A stretch of 64,000 nt of DNA from Cohaesibacter haloalkalitolerans (GTDB taxonomy: Bacteria > Pseudomonadota > Alphaproteobacteria > Rhizobiales > Cohaesibacteraceae), in assembly GCF_003574655.1 (NCBI RefSeq), contig NZ_QNUM01000004.1, positions 372,001-436,000 of the forward strand, written 5' to 3'. The notes beneath the pieces were generated by a model. It was not told the DNA's origin and did no database searches. It worked only from the letters and a program-made list of their open reading frames with translations. Every line of letters begins with the position of its first letter. Within the stretch, counting starts at the first letter, position 1. The position numbers and the translations under genes are program-made. Shown here one piece after another: positions 44,012-52,177 of the stretch.

Positions 44012-44064
44012 CAGTATTACAAAATTGCATACTATCATATTTTCTTGCAAAAAATGGAATACTG
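44012..44064. promoter_or_regulatory. Divergent LysR-tctC control region with inverted repeat
   Basis: CAGTATT and AATACTG (7-bp arms, 39 bases apart) flank an AT-rich stretch with LysR-like T-N11-A motifs. The block lies between the LysR start and tctC. Confidence 0.45.
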
Positions 44065-44143
44065 TGAAAGATAAGTTTTGTGGATTATCCCAACACCTTC
44101 CATAGGTCTTTTTCGGACCGCAGCCTAAGAGGTTCATTAGAAC

Positions 44144-45121
44144 ATGAGAAAAATCATTTCCGCCCTCGCGATGGCGACAGCTCTTTTCACTGGCGCGGCT
44201 ATGGCTGAAGACAGCTACCCGACCCAAGCCGTTACCCTTGTCATTCCTTATGGCCCGGGTGGAGCATCCGACCTTGCCGGTCGTGCCCTTGCTGAAACTG
44301 CCAAAACCTATCTTGGTCAGCCGATCACCGTCGTCAACAAGCCCGGCGCAGGCGGCATGAACGGTGCCCGTTCCGTTGCGGAAGGCGAAGCGGATGGCTA
44401 CACCCTGCTGCTGGCCCGTGTTGGCATGGCTCTGACCCCGGCTGTCACCCCGCAAGCCACCCCCAACTGGGATGCCTACACCTTCCTTGCCGCGCTGGAA
44501 GCAACACCGATGATCCTCGCCGTGAAGGGCGATTCGCCTTACAACAGCGTTGAAGAGCTGCTGAAGGCTGTCAAAGACAGCAATGGCGCCATGACCTATG
44601 CCGCATCCGGCGCAACCGCAATTGACGGCTTCACCTCTCAGGCACTGCTGTCTGATGCCGGTCTTGACCCGCTCACCGCAGCAACTCTGGTGCCTTACAA
44701 AGGCGGCGGCGCACTGGCTACCGCCCTGCTCGGCGGCCATGTTGACTTCCTCGCCGTCTCTGCCGGCTCTCTCATTCCACATATCGAAAGCGGCGACATG
44801 AAAGCGCTGATGGTCTTCGCACCGGAACGCATGGACAAGTTGCCGAACGTCCCGACCGCTGCCGAACTCGGCTACAAACAGGCAGGTCAGGTCACTGGCT
44901 GGAGTGCACTCTATGCTCCGAAGGGTCTGCCTGAAAACGTTATTGCCAAGTGGAACGAAGTTCTGGGCAAAGTCGCAACCGACAAGACCTGGCTGGAACT
45001 GGCTGGCCGTCGTGGCTCCATCTCTACCGTTGGCAAGGTTGACATGACCGCCTACGCAAAAGAGCAGTATGAGCTGTTCAATGGCCTGGCAAAGAAGTTC
45101 GGCTACCTGCCAGCAAACTGA
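44144..45121 (+). CDS. tctC: Tripartite tricarboxylate transporter receptor, TctC/Bug family
   Basis: The 325-residue periplasmic receptor has a signal peptide (MRKIISALAMATALFTGAAMAEDS). The Bug-fold opening YPTQAVTLVIPYGPGGASDLAGRALAE is typical of TctC, as are VVNKPGAGGMNGARSVAEGEADGYTLL and the later GGHVDFLAVSAGSLIPHIESGDMKAL. Bug receptors bind carboxylated ligands through two water molecules, and the ligand varies widely. The start has AGAGG upstream. A stem-loop follows before tctB. Confidence 0.93.
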   Translation: MRKIISALAMATALFTGAAMAEDSYPTQAVTLVIPYGPGGASDLAGRALAETAKTYLGQPITVVNKPGAGGMNGARSVAEGEADGYTLLLARVGMALTPAVTPQATPNWDAYTFLAALEATPMILAVKGDSPYNSVEELLKAVKDSNGAMTYAASGATAIDGFTSQALLSDAGLDPLTAATLVPYKGGGALATALLGGHVDFLAVSAGSLIPHIESGDMKALMVFAPERMDKLPNVPTAAELGYKQAGQVTGWSALYAPKGLPENVIAKWNEVLGKVATDKTWLELAGRRGSISTVGKVDMTAYAKEQYELFNGLAKKFGYLPAN

Positions 45122-45153
45122 AAATAGCAAAGAACAACATCATCTGACAGGAA

Positions 45154-45176
45154 GCGTGGCCCCTTCCGGGCCACGC
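45154..45176 (+). promoter_or_regulatory. 9-bp perfect hairpin between tctC and tctB
   Basis: GCGTGGCCC and GGGCCACGC form a perfect 9-bp stem with a CTTCC loop, 32 bases after tctC. There is no U-run. It is in the same place as the hairpins in both TRAP operons of this window. Confidence 0.6.
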
Positions 45177-45198
45177 CATTTGCTGGGAACCTCCCGAC

Positions 45199-45708
45199 AT
45201 GCACAATTCCATTCTCCGTAGCCCCTGGTTTTGCGGGCTAATGATTATTGCGTTTTTCGCCTTCGTCATCTTTGCCCTGATTCCGGTCTATGTGCCTCGC
45301 CCGGCCTTCATTCCCGGCTTTGCACCACCGCCCGACATGTGGCCGCGCACCATCTCCATCATTGGCGCAGGCCTTGGCATCCTTCTCTTCATTCTGGCCC
45401 TGCTCGGCCGCATGGGAGAAAGCGAAGTGATCGAAAGCGATGGCGCACCAAGAACAGTCCAGATCACCCGGTTCATTGGCGCTCTGGTCGCCTTTACGGC
45501 TTACGTCTGGCTGATGCCCTATGTCGGCTTTCTCGTTGCCTCCATGGCCCTGACCGGCGCGATGGTCCTTTTGACCGGCGAGCGCAACTACCGCTTCTGG
45601 ATCCTTGGACTGTCCCTGTTCGGTCCGATCCTGCTCCAGTTGATCTTTCATTCGGCGCTGGGAACCCAGTTCCCCGTTGGGATCCTGACCAAACAATTCG
45701 GCTTCTGA
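45199..45708 (+). CDS. tctB: Tripartite tricarboxylate transporter small permease, TctB family
   Basis: The 169-residue protein has four transmembrane segments (GLMIIAFFAFVIFALIPVYV, TISIIGAGLGILLFILALLG, FIGALVAFTAYVWLMPYVGFLVASMALTGAMVLL and the last near the C-terminus). Between them lies the short cytoplasmic loop MGESEVIESDGAPRTVQI. TctB is the auxiliary permease and pairs with the TctA protein encoded directly after it (12 bases). Confidence 0.88.
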   Translation: MHNSILRSPWFCGLMIIAFFAFVIFALIPVYVPRPAFIPGFAPPPDMWPRTISIIGAGLGILLFILALLGRMGESEVIESDGAPRTVQITRFIGALVAFTAYVWLMPYVGFLVASMALTGAMVLLTGERNYRFWILGLSLFGPILLQLIFHSALGTQFPVGILTKQFGF

Positions 45709-45720
45709 TCGGAGACTTTC

Positions 45721-47202
45721 ATGGCGCACGACATTCTTTATGCCCTGCAGGCTGTAGCAACCTGGCAGAATCTCCTGATCATGGCCGCTGGCATCTGGGG
45801 CGGTGTGATCATCGGAGCCATTCCCGGCATGACCGGTACGATGGCTGTTACCCTTGCCCTGCCCTTCACCTTCTACATGGAACCGGTTCCGTCCATTCTG
45901 CTGCTGGTCGCCCTTTACAAGGGCTCGACCTATGGCGGCTCGGTATCGGCCATTCTGATCAAGACCCCCGGCACCGCTTCTGCGGCCTGTACGGCCCTTG
46001 ACGGCTATCCGCTTGCCCGTCAGGGCAAGGCTGGCAAGGCGCTCAACATGGCGCTTTATTCCTCGGTGATTGGCGACTTCATCTCGAACCTGTCGCTGAT
46101 CTTCCTTGCCGCACCGCTGGCCGTCCTCGCCCTGCGCGTGGGACCACCGGAATATTTCATGCTGATGCTGTTTGCCCTCACCACCGTGGCTGGCGTTTCA
46201 GGCAACTCCCTGCTTTTGGGGCTGATTTCTGCTCTCTTCGGCCTGTTGCTGGCAACGGCTGGCGAAGACCTTTATGGTTCCTTCCGCTTTGCCTTTACCG
46301 AAGACATGCAGGCTGGCCTGTCGGTCGCGCCAGTGCTTATCGGTCTGTTTGCCCTGCCGGAGCTGTTAAAGCTTATCGTCTTCCGCGCGGCCCACAAGAA
46401 CGAAGCCGCCAAGCTGGGCGACCAGAAGGTGACCCGTAGCGAGTTCATGGCATCGCTCAAATCCATTTTGCGCGGTTCTGCCATTGGGGCCGTCCTTGGT
46501 GCCATCCCCGGCATCGGGCCTTCTGCGGCTGCCTTCTTCTCCTATGGTGAAGCACAGCGCACCTCCAAGAATGGCAGCAATTTCGGCAATGGCGAGCTGG
46601 AAGGCATCGCCGCATCGGAATCGGCCAACAACGGCGCCTGTGGAGCGACCATGATCCCGCTGCTGGCGCTTGGTGTCCCCGGCGACGTCATCACCGGCGT
46701 CATGCTCGGCGCCTTCATGATCCAAGGCCTGACCCCGGGACCACTGCTGTTCCAGACCAACATCCACGAGGTCTACATGCTGTTCATCGGTATGCTCTTC
46801 TCCTCGGTTCTGTTGTTCTTTGCAGGCAAGGTCATCATGCGGGCCTTCTCCCATGTTGCCCGTATCCCTCAGTCCCTGCTGGCTCCGCTGGTCCTGTTGC
46901 TCTGCCTATTCGGCATCTACTCGATTGCCTCTAGCATGTTCGATGTGGCCGTGTTGCTGATCATGGGCGTCACCGGTTTCATCATGTTCCTGCTCAACAT
47001 TCCTGCGGCACCCTTCCTCATCGCCTTCATCATCGGGCCGATGATCGAGGAGAACCTGCGCCGCGCACTCGCCATTTCCCGTGGCGATCCGTCTGTGCTG
47101 ATCTCATCGCCCATAACGATGATCTTTGCAGTGCTGATCGTCCTTGTCGTCGGGCTCACCGTCCGACGAGAGTTCCTCAAATCCAGAAATAGAAAGGCTT
47201 GA
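45721..47202 (+). CDS. tctA: Tripartite tricarboxylate transporter large permease, TctA family
   Basis: The 493-residue permease has about 12 helices and the TctA signature GVIIGAIPGMTGTMAVTLALPFTFYMEP near the N-terminus. The second internal repeat has GAVLGAIPGIGPSAAAFFSYGEAQR. The motifs YGGSVSAILIKTPGT and ASESANNGACGATMIPLLALGVPG are conserved. Proton- or Na+-coupled uptake of the receptor's ligand is expected. It precedes an ArgE-like M20 gene, starting 5 bases after the stop, which suggests the imported compound is N-acylated. Confidence 0.95.
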   Translation: MAHDILYALQAVATWQNLLIMAAGIWGGVIIGAIPGMTGTMAVTLALPFTFYMEPVPSILLLVALYKGSTYGGSVSAILIKTPGTASAACTALDGYPLARQGKAGKALNMALYSSVIGDFISNLSLIFLAAPLAVLALRVGPPEYFMLMLFALTTVAGVSGNSLLLGLISALFGLLLATAGEDLYGSFRFAFTEDMQAGLSVAPVLIGLFALPELLKLIVFRAAHKNEAAKLGDQKVTRSEFMASLKSILRGSAIGAVLGAIPGIGPSAAAFFSYGEAQRTSKNGSNFGNGELEGIAASESANNGACGATMIPLLALGVPGDVITGVMLGAFMIQGLTPGPLLFQTNIHEVYMLFIGMLFSSVLLFFAGKVIMRAFSHVARIPQSLLAPLVLLLCLFGIYSIASSMFDVAVLLIMGVTGFIMFLLNIPAAPFLIAFIIGPMIEENLRRALAISRGDPSVLISSPITMIFAVLIVLVVGLTVRREFLKSRNRKA

Positions 47203-47207
47203 GACCA

Positions 47208-48407
47208 ATGAGCCTCACCATCGAAGCCCCCACGCTCCAACATCCTGCTCTTGAAAGGGCAAAGGCGCATCTGGGGGCTTTGATTGGATATGATTCCGTA
47301 TCCAGTCGTTCAAACAGAGCGCTTATCGACTATGCAGCCGAAACTCTCGCTAAACTGGGCGCAGAGATTACCATCCTGCCCAACGAAGAAGGCACCAAAG
47401 CCAACCTGATTGCACGCTTTGGGCCAGCCGACGTTCCGGGCGTGGTTCTGTCCGGGCACACCGACGTTGTCCCGGCCAACGAAGAAACATGGGTAACGCC
47501 CCCCTTCAGTGCAGACGAAAGGGATGGTCGGATCTATGGCCGCGGCGCTTGCGACATGAAGGGCTTTGACGCCTGTGTCCTCACTGCGGCCGATGCTTTC
47601 GCCAAGGCCGACCTCAAGCGTCCGGTCTATATCTGCTTCTCCTACGATGAGGAAGTGGGATGTCTGGGGGCTCCTGCGGTTGCCCGCTGGCTGGCAGAGC
47701 TCGATGTTCCACCAGAGCTGGCCATCATCGGCGAGCCTTCCGAGATGGAACTGATCACTGGCCAGAAGGGCAAGATTGCCATGCGGGCCCGTGTGAAGGG
47801 AACCTCGGGCCACTCCTCCTTCGCGCCTGAGCATGTCAACGCGGTGGAATATGCTGCCCGGATCATCAGCACCATCGCCGAGCGTGCCGAGCGCTACCAG
47901 CAGGAAGGCCCGTTCGATAAGGACTTCACCGTCCCGCACGCCACCATGTTGACCACCATGATCAGCGGCGGTGTTGCCACCAACGTCACCCCGGGCAGCT
48001 GCAGCTTCACCTTCGAATTGCGCTCGATCAGCGGCATGGATGCCGAAGGAGACATGCAGGCCCTGCTTGATGCCATTGACACCGACATCACTGCGAAGAT
48101 GACGGCCCGATCGGAAACCTGTGGCGTGACATGGGAGCGCATCTTCGCCTACCCCGCCATGGGAGACGCCCGTGGCACTGCCGGCTTCGAACGCTACGCC
48201 CACCTGATGACCGAATGGGGCGGCAAAGTCTCCTACGGATCGGAAGGTGGCGTCTTTGAAACGATGGGTAAAATTCCTGCCATCATCATCGGCCCGGGCT
48301 CCATCAAGCAGGCGCACAAGCCCAATGAGTTCATTGATATCGAACAGATAGAACAGTGCCTGAGCTTCCTTGATGACCTGACGGCAGAGTTGAAAAAGCC
48401 GCTCTGA
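47208..48407 (+). CDS. argE: M20 family metallopeptidase, acetylornithine deacetylase (ArgE) type
   Basis: The 399-residue dizinc hydrolase follows tctA in the same operon. Its metal and catalytic blocks are SGHTDVVPANEETW (first His), GRGACDMKGFDACV (bridging Asp), the catalytic Glu pair in FSYDEEVGCLGAPAV, EPSEMELITGQKG, and the last His in SIKQAHKPNEFI. The N-terminal region and length match alphaproteobacterial ArgE-like acetylornithine deacetylases. Co-transcription with the TTT system suggests import and deacylation of an N-acyl amino acid. The ATG at 47208 is preferred over the TTG nine bases earlier. Confidence 0.88.
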   Translation: MSLTIEAPTLQHPALERAKAHLGALIGYDSVSSRSNRALIDYAAETLAKLGAEITILPNEEGTKANLIARFGPADVPGVVLSGHTDVVPANEETWVTPPFSADERDGRIYGRGACDMKGFDACVLTAADAFAKADLKRPVYICFSYDEEVGCLGAPAVARWLAELDVPPELAIIGEPSEMELITGQKGKIAMRARVKGTSGHSSFAPEHVNAVEYAARIISTIAERAERYQQEGPFDKDFTVPHATMLTTMISGGVATNVTPGSCSFTFELRSISGMDAEGDMQALLDAIDTDITAKMTARSETCGVTWERIFAYPAMGDARGTAGFERYAHLMTEWGGKVSYGSEGGVFETMGKIPAIIIGPGSIKQAHKPNEFIDIEQIEQCLSFLDDLTAELKKPL

Positions 48408-48431
48408 CTTCCTTGACCAGGCAACAACGAC

Positions 48432-48467
48432 CCTGCGCCCTCACACCATCAGGAGATTGGGCGCAGG
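48432..48467 (+). terminator. GC hairpin after the tctCBA-argE operon
   Basis: CCTGCGCCC and GGGCGCAGG pair in a perfect 9-bp stem with an 18-nt loop, 25 bases after the argE stop. No T-run follows, so termination would be partial or Rho-assisted. Confidence 0.5.
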
Positions 48468-48540
48468 TCAAACCTCTGGGTGCTATTCCGCTGTCCGCGC
48501 AGGTCTCAGGTGACGGATGGTCGCTTTGATCTCTGGCAAG

Positions 48541-48730
48541 TTTTAAACATTCGTACAACCGCATATAGACAAGAATCGGGATCAACCGTAAAGCTCTTCG
48601 AACAAGCCACAAAGGCCAACCGGGCAACGACCCGGACAATCGTAGTGAACGCTACGCCCAGCACCGAGCGGGATTTTCCAATCCCCAAACGACTTGCAAA
48701 CCCCGGACACCCCGCGCCGGGTTTTTCTTT
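48541..48730 (+). ncRNA. Possible structured small RNA with its own terminator
   Basis: The region between argE and the cfa-like gene has no protein-like frame but contains consecutive stem-loops on the plus strand: CCGGG-CCCGG at 48620-48635, GGGATT-TTCC-AATCCC at 48670-48685, and a Rho-independent terminator at 48698-48730. A TATAGA hexamer at 48564-48569 could be a -10. The precise start is unknown. It could instead be a long 3' UTR of argE. Confidence 0.3.
48698..48730 (+). terminator. Rho-independent terminator on the plus strand
   Basis: AAACCCCGG pairs with CCGGGTTT (one bulged C) around a 10-nt loop, followed by TTTTTCTTT. It is 290 bases beyond the argE stop and points towards the cfa-like gene on the opposite strand. 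Confidence 0.75.
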
Positions 48731-48840
48731 GCCCAATCCGCAATTCTCGGCAGATCCGCTGACACTTACCAGCCACATCGCACACCTGGAAGGACGGGGC
48801 TTGGCGGGATCAAAATGACTTACCCGTTGACAGTCACGGC

Positions 48841-50157
48841 TCAGCGGTAGAGATCGGACCGGCTAGGCGGCAGCTTTGTCGGTCCCTTGGGATTCTTGCT
48901 GACAAGCACCTGATAGAGGCGAGCCGAGCCGCGCAAGAAAGCAAGGGACGATCCGGCCAGATAGGCGATCCAGATGCGGTAGATGTCCTCCCCCACCAAC
49001 GCCACCGCCCTGTCGCGGTTGGCCTCAAGCCGATCAAGCCAGAGTTTCGTGGTCCGTTGATAATGCTCGCGCCAGCCTTCCACATCCATCACCTCGAACT
49101 TGTTCTGCTCAAGGCTGGCAATGGTCCGGCCCAGATCAATCAGTTCCCCGCCTGGGAAGATGTATTTCTGCAGGGCGCGCTGCTCCGGGCGGGAGGAGAA
49201 GCGGCTCTTCCGCTTCTTGGCCTTGCGGGATATCGCGTGGTTGAGAAACAGCCCCTTGTCGACGAGCAGGCGGTTGATGGTGGCGCAATAGACGTCGAGA
49301 TTGTCCTCCCCGACATGCTCCATCATGCCAACAGAGGCGATCTTGTCGAAGGGGCCTTCAAGATCAACATAATTCTTGAGCTCCACACTGACGCGGTCTT
49401 CAAGCCCCTTTGCCTTGATCTGTTCTCGAACATGGGTTAGCTGGGCTTCGGACAGGGTAACGCCATGGGCCTTCACGCCATAATTTGCGGCGGCATGGAA
49501 GATGAGGGCACCCCAGCCGCAACCGATATCGAGAAAACGCTCGCCGGGTTTGAGGCGCAGCTTGCGGCAGATCATCTCGAGCTTGTCATGTTGGGCCTGA
49601 TCCAGCGAATTGTTCCAGTCGGTAAAATAGGCGCAGCTATAGAGGCAACGCTCATCAAGGAACAGCTCGTAGAAATCGTTGCCGACATCATAGTGGAACT
49701 GGATGAATTCGGTCTCATCGCTTTTGGGCCGGCGTTTGCCATGGTCGCTCTCATCGCCGGAAAAGGTCCGACTGGCGTCGAGGCTAACACCGGGCGCAAA
49801 CAGGAAGGAGGAGAGAAAAGACAGGATGGTGCCCTTGGGTATCTTCCTCAGTCGCTTGCGCGAAGGGCTGAAGGCGAAGAGCAGACCGACATCATAGAGC
49901 GTGCCGCCCTTGATCTCGATGAGACCCTTGATATAGGGGCGGATGATGCGATCAAGGCCGGGGCGGCGCAACAGCGAGGCGATGACGCCGGGATCGGCCA
50001 CCCGTATGGTGAGATCGGGTGCCGGGTTGCTGCCCAGTGACACTCTGGTTCCGTCCCAGAGTTCAATGGTGATGTCGGCATCGAGTGCCTTGGCCACCTC
50101 GTTGAGCAGGGCAAGTGTTGCCTTCAGTTGCCTCTGTGTTCCCTTTTGCCCTGTCAT
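48841..50157 (-). CDS. cfa: Cyclopropane-fatty-acyl-phospholipid synthase family methyltransferase
   Basis: The 438-residue SAM-dependent enzyme methylenates cis double bonds of phospholipid acyl chains. An N-terminal SCP2-like lipid-binding domain (residues 25-100, with GLIEIKGGTLYDV) is followed by the methyltransferase core. That core has motif I FLDIGCGWGALIFHAA, the bicarbonate/active-site region (VGMMEHVGEDNLDVY) and FHYDVGNDFYELFLDERCLYSCAYF, a signature block of the family. A C-terminal EGWREHYQRTTKLWL segment follows. ATG 50157 with AGGGG is preferred over longer starts at 50244 or 50184. Confidence 0.93.
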   Translation of the reverse strand: MTGQKGTQRQLKATLALLNEVAKALDADITIELWDGTRVSLGSNPAPDLTIRVADPGVIASLLRRPGLDRIIRPYIKGLIEIKGGTLYDVGLLFAFSPSRKRLRKIPKGTILSFLSSFLFAPGVSLDASRTFSGDESDHGKRRPKSDETEFIQFHYDVGNDFYELFLDERCLYSCAYFTDWNNSLDQAQHDKLEMICRKLRLKPGERFLDIGCGWGALIFHAAANYGVKAHGVTLSEAQLTHVREQIKAKGLEDRVSVELKNYVDLEGPFDKIASVGMMEHVGEDNLDVYCATINRLLVDKGLFLNHAISRKAKKRKSRFSSRPEQRALQKYIFPGGELIDLGRTIASLEQNKFEVMDVEGWREHYQRTTKLWLDRLEANRDRAVALVGEDIYRIWIAYLAGSSLAFLRGSARLYQVLVSKNPKGPTKLPPSRSDLYR

Positions 50158-50605
50158 GATGACCCCTGCCTGTTCATTTAGCATGCAGACACTGCGCGTC
50201 GGTTTCAAGAGGGATAGGCTGCCATTGTCACGGGAGTATGGCAATGGGCAAATGTCTGTGCCCCGCCCCCCACAGGTCAGCCGCGTTCCGGCAGACGCTT
50301 GGCGATGGCAGGGTTGACGACTGTGAACCGCATGTTGGCCACAGCTGTGCAGGAAGGGGACTGAGGCTGGTCAATGCGTTTCTTCGCAAGGCCTCGGCTC
50401 ATTCGGCCCCTCCTCTCGGAGATTGTTCGGCGATCACCGAGAGGCGGAGCAAACCAGGAGCTGGGGCAGGAATGCATAAGCTCATTTGGCCCGTTTGGTT
50501 ACTGGCCGCCTCGGTCGACGGGTGACTGCCATGACCTGTCTGCCCGATTGCTCCACATTCGATCCGTCAGAATGGAAGGCATTCAAAGGAAGCCGGAACG
50601 AAGCC
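50158..50605. other. Intergenic region between the cfa-like and DUF995 genes
   Basis: These 448 bases lack a supported gene. A GC hairpin (CCTCTCGG with CCGAGAGG, 50412-50444) lies about 160 bases after the DUF995 stop on the minus strand and may end the polysaccharide operon. The cfa promoter should be in the left half. Confidence 0.35.
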
Positions 50606-51139
50606 CTAGTTGTCCAATTCCACTTCCACCCGCTTCTTGGGGTGGTAAACATAATCGCCTTCAAGGAGTTTCAGGAATTCGTCTCCGTATGTACGCTTGG
50701 CATGCTTGAAGACATACCACTCGCCATCAGGATCCTTTTTCTGAAAGATGGTGTTGCCGACAATACGATGGCGGAAACAGGTTACGGCAGGGGCGCTGCC
50801 GTCCATGGCCCTCCAAGTAGCGCGGAAACAGAGGCTGCCCTTGCTGGTCAAGGTGAACCATCGTCCATCGCCAACGCTCGGGTTCCCCCCTTCTCTCGAC
50901 CAGGCCGTAAAGGCCTGCTTGCGCGCTGCAAAAAATCCACCTCCAGCCTGCCATTTCCAGGTGTGATTGGTAAAGACCGCCCAGAGATGGTCGCCAGTCA
51001 TCGGTTTTGAAGCTTCAAAGAGCGCCTGAGTTTGGGGATCGTCAAATTCAGGCTTGTCCTGATCCGCGAAAGCAGACAGGCAACCAAGTAGCAGCACACC
51101 GGAAGCGATCATCGTGACGAGTTGCTCATGGCGTTTCAT
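50606..51139 (-). CDS. Exported DUF995-like protein
   Basis: The 177-residue precursor has a signal peptide (MIASGVLLLGCLSAFADQ). The mature part has the short DUF995-like pattern: YFA-like FFAARKQAFTAWSRE, GDGRWFTLTSKGSLCFRATW, AVTCFRHRI and GEWYVFKHAK. Two Cys may form a disulfide. The family has no known function and is common in Rhizobiales. It is the last gene of the polysaccharide operon, starting 9 bases after the GH26-like stop with AGGAGG ahead. Confidence 0.7.
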   Translation of the reverse strand: MKRHEQLVTMIASGVLLLGCLSAFADQDKPEFDDPQTQALFEASKPMTGDHLWAVFTNHTWKWQAGGGFFAARKQAFTAWSREGGNPSVGDGRWFTLTSKGSLCFRATWRAMDGSAPAVTCFRHRIVGNTIFQKKDPDGEWYVFKHAKRTYGDEFLKLLEGDYVYHPKKRVEVELDN

Positions 51140-51148
51140 GGTTCCCTC

Positions 51149-52111
51149 CTACTCCAGAACTTGATATTCAATGCGCCAGTCGGGCCGTCCGTAACCTTCC
51201 GGCCAAGGATGGACTTCCTTGTCATTGAAGTAGACAACAGCATTCAGTTCGGGGAAGTCGCCTTCCACTTCCGTGACAGTCTGTTTCCAATTGTCGACAT
51301 ATGCCTGTTTTCCGACATAGCCCAATTCGGCAACGACGATCGACTTGTTGAACGGCACCGTAAGGTCGTATCCGGGTTTCAGAAGCTCTGCAAACGTTCT
51401 GTCACGACCAAATTTGTCATTGTCATATTTTTGCAAGCCAAAGACCGACAGGCCGATACTGTCGGCATAGTTGTCGCCGGGATAGTAGGCCTGCAATCCC
51501 TCCAACCCTTTCGGAGACCACATGTATTTGGCTTTGGGCGCCTCCTTGCGGCAGAGATCGACCATTCTGCGATAGGCCCTGATATAGTCATCAGGGCGCC
51601 AGCCAGACCATGTGAATCGCCCGTCCTGGTCTTCCATTTCCTGGCCCCAGCGAATGGTGACATTGCTTTTCAGCTCACCTGCGATTTTACAGATAGCTCG
51701 CATGTTCGGGTCATAGGAGCCGTTCAGAATGGCATTGCGCAGATCGACAGGCATCAGGCGCCAGTCCTGTGACCAGGACCAGGGTTCAACCGTGATCAAG
51801 AGATCCCGCCCCCGTTCTCGAGCATAGGCATCGGCCTGAAACATGCTGCTGAGCTCGACATCTTCCCATGGCAGGAAAAGATGTTCAATTTTCACAACAC
51901 GGTCGTCTTTGAACGTTCCGTATGGATCGTAGCTGCCCAATTCGATTGGCGTTCCCGTGTTCACCACGGGGCCCTTGCCTTTTGCGGTTGGCGTTTCCGT
52001 CGCCGAGAGCTTTACCGTGGTAAAACATAGTGCCAGCAAAGAAAGTGCGCTTACCGTCATGATCAGCTTCGTCGACGTTCCGGTTTGCATTGCAAATAGT
52101 GTTGCCTTCAT
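51149..52111 (-). CDS. Exported GH26-like glycoside hydrolase
   Basis: The 320-residue protein has an N-terminal anchor or signal (LIMTVSALSLLALCFTTVKLS). A (beta/alpha)8 hydrolase of clan GH-A follows. The acid-base candidate is E158 in IRWGQEMED and the nucleophile candidate is E262 in VVAELGYVG; a WSWSQDW segment may bind sugar. GH26 enzymes usually are beta-mannanases or beta-1,3/1,4-glucanases. In this operon it would trim or release the polymer made by the GT2 protein encoded just upstream. Its distance from typical GH26 members means the family call is moderate. A GGAGGGG site lies 7 bases upstream. Confidence 0.72.
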   Translation of the reverse strand: MKATLFAMQTGTSTKLIMTVSALSLLALCFTTVKLSATETPTAKGKGPVVNTGTPIELGSYDPYGTFKDDRVVKIEHLFLPWEDVELSSMFQADAYARERGRDLLITVEPWSWSQDWRLMPVDLRNAILNGSYDPNMRAICKIAGELKSNVTIRWGQEMEDQDGRFTWSGWRPDDYIRAYRRMVDLCRKEAPKAKYMWSPKGLEGLQAYYPGDNYADSIGLSVFGLQKYDNDKFGRDRTFAELLKPGYDLTVPFNKSIVVAELGYVGKQAYVDNWKQTVTEVEGDFPELNAVVYFNDKEVHPWPEGYGRPDWRIEYQVLE

Positions 52112-52177
52112 AGCTTTCCCCTCCCGACCCGGTCAGCTTTATTCTGCTGCCTTGGGTCTCTTGCTCTCCGTTTTTAT

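Noticed and set aside
43088-45130. A 680-residue reverse-strand open frame
   Set aside because: Only its last 303 codons are a LysR gene; the upstream part is the antisense of tctC and has no protein-like features.
50277-50477. A 66-residue reverse frame before the cfa gene
   Set aside because: No ribosome site, no recognisable family, composition like noncoding DNA.
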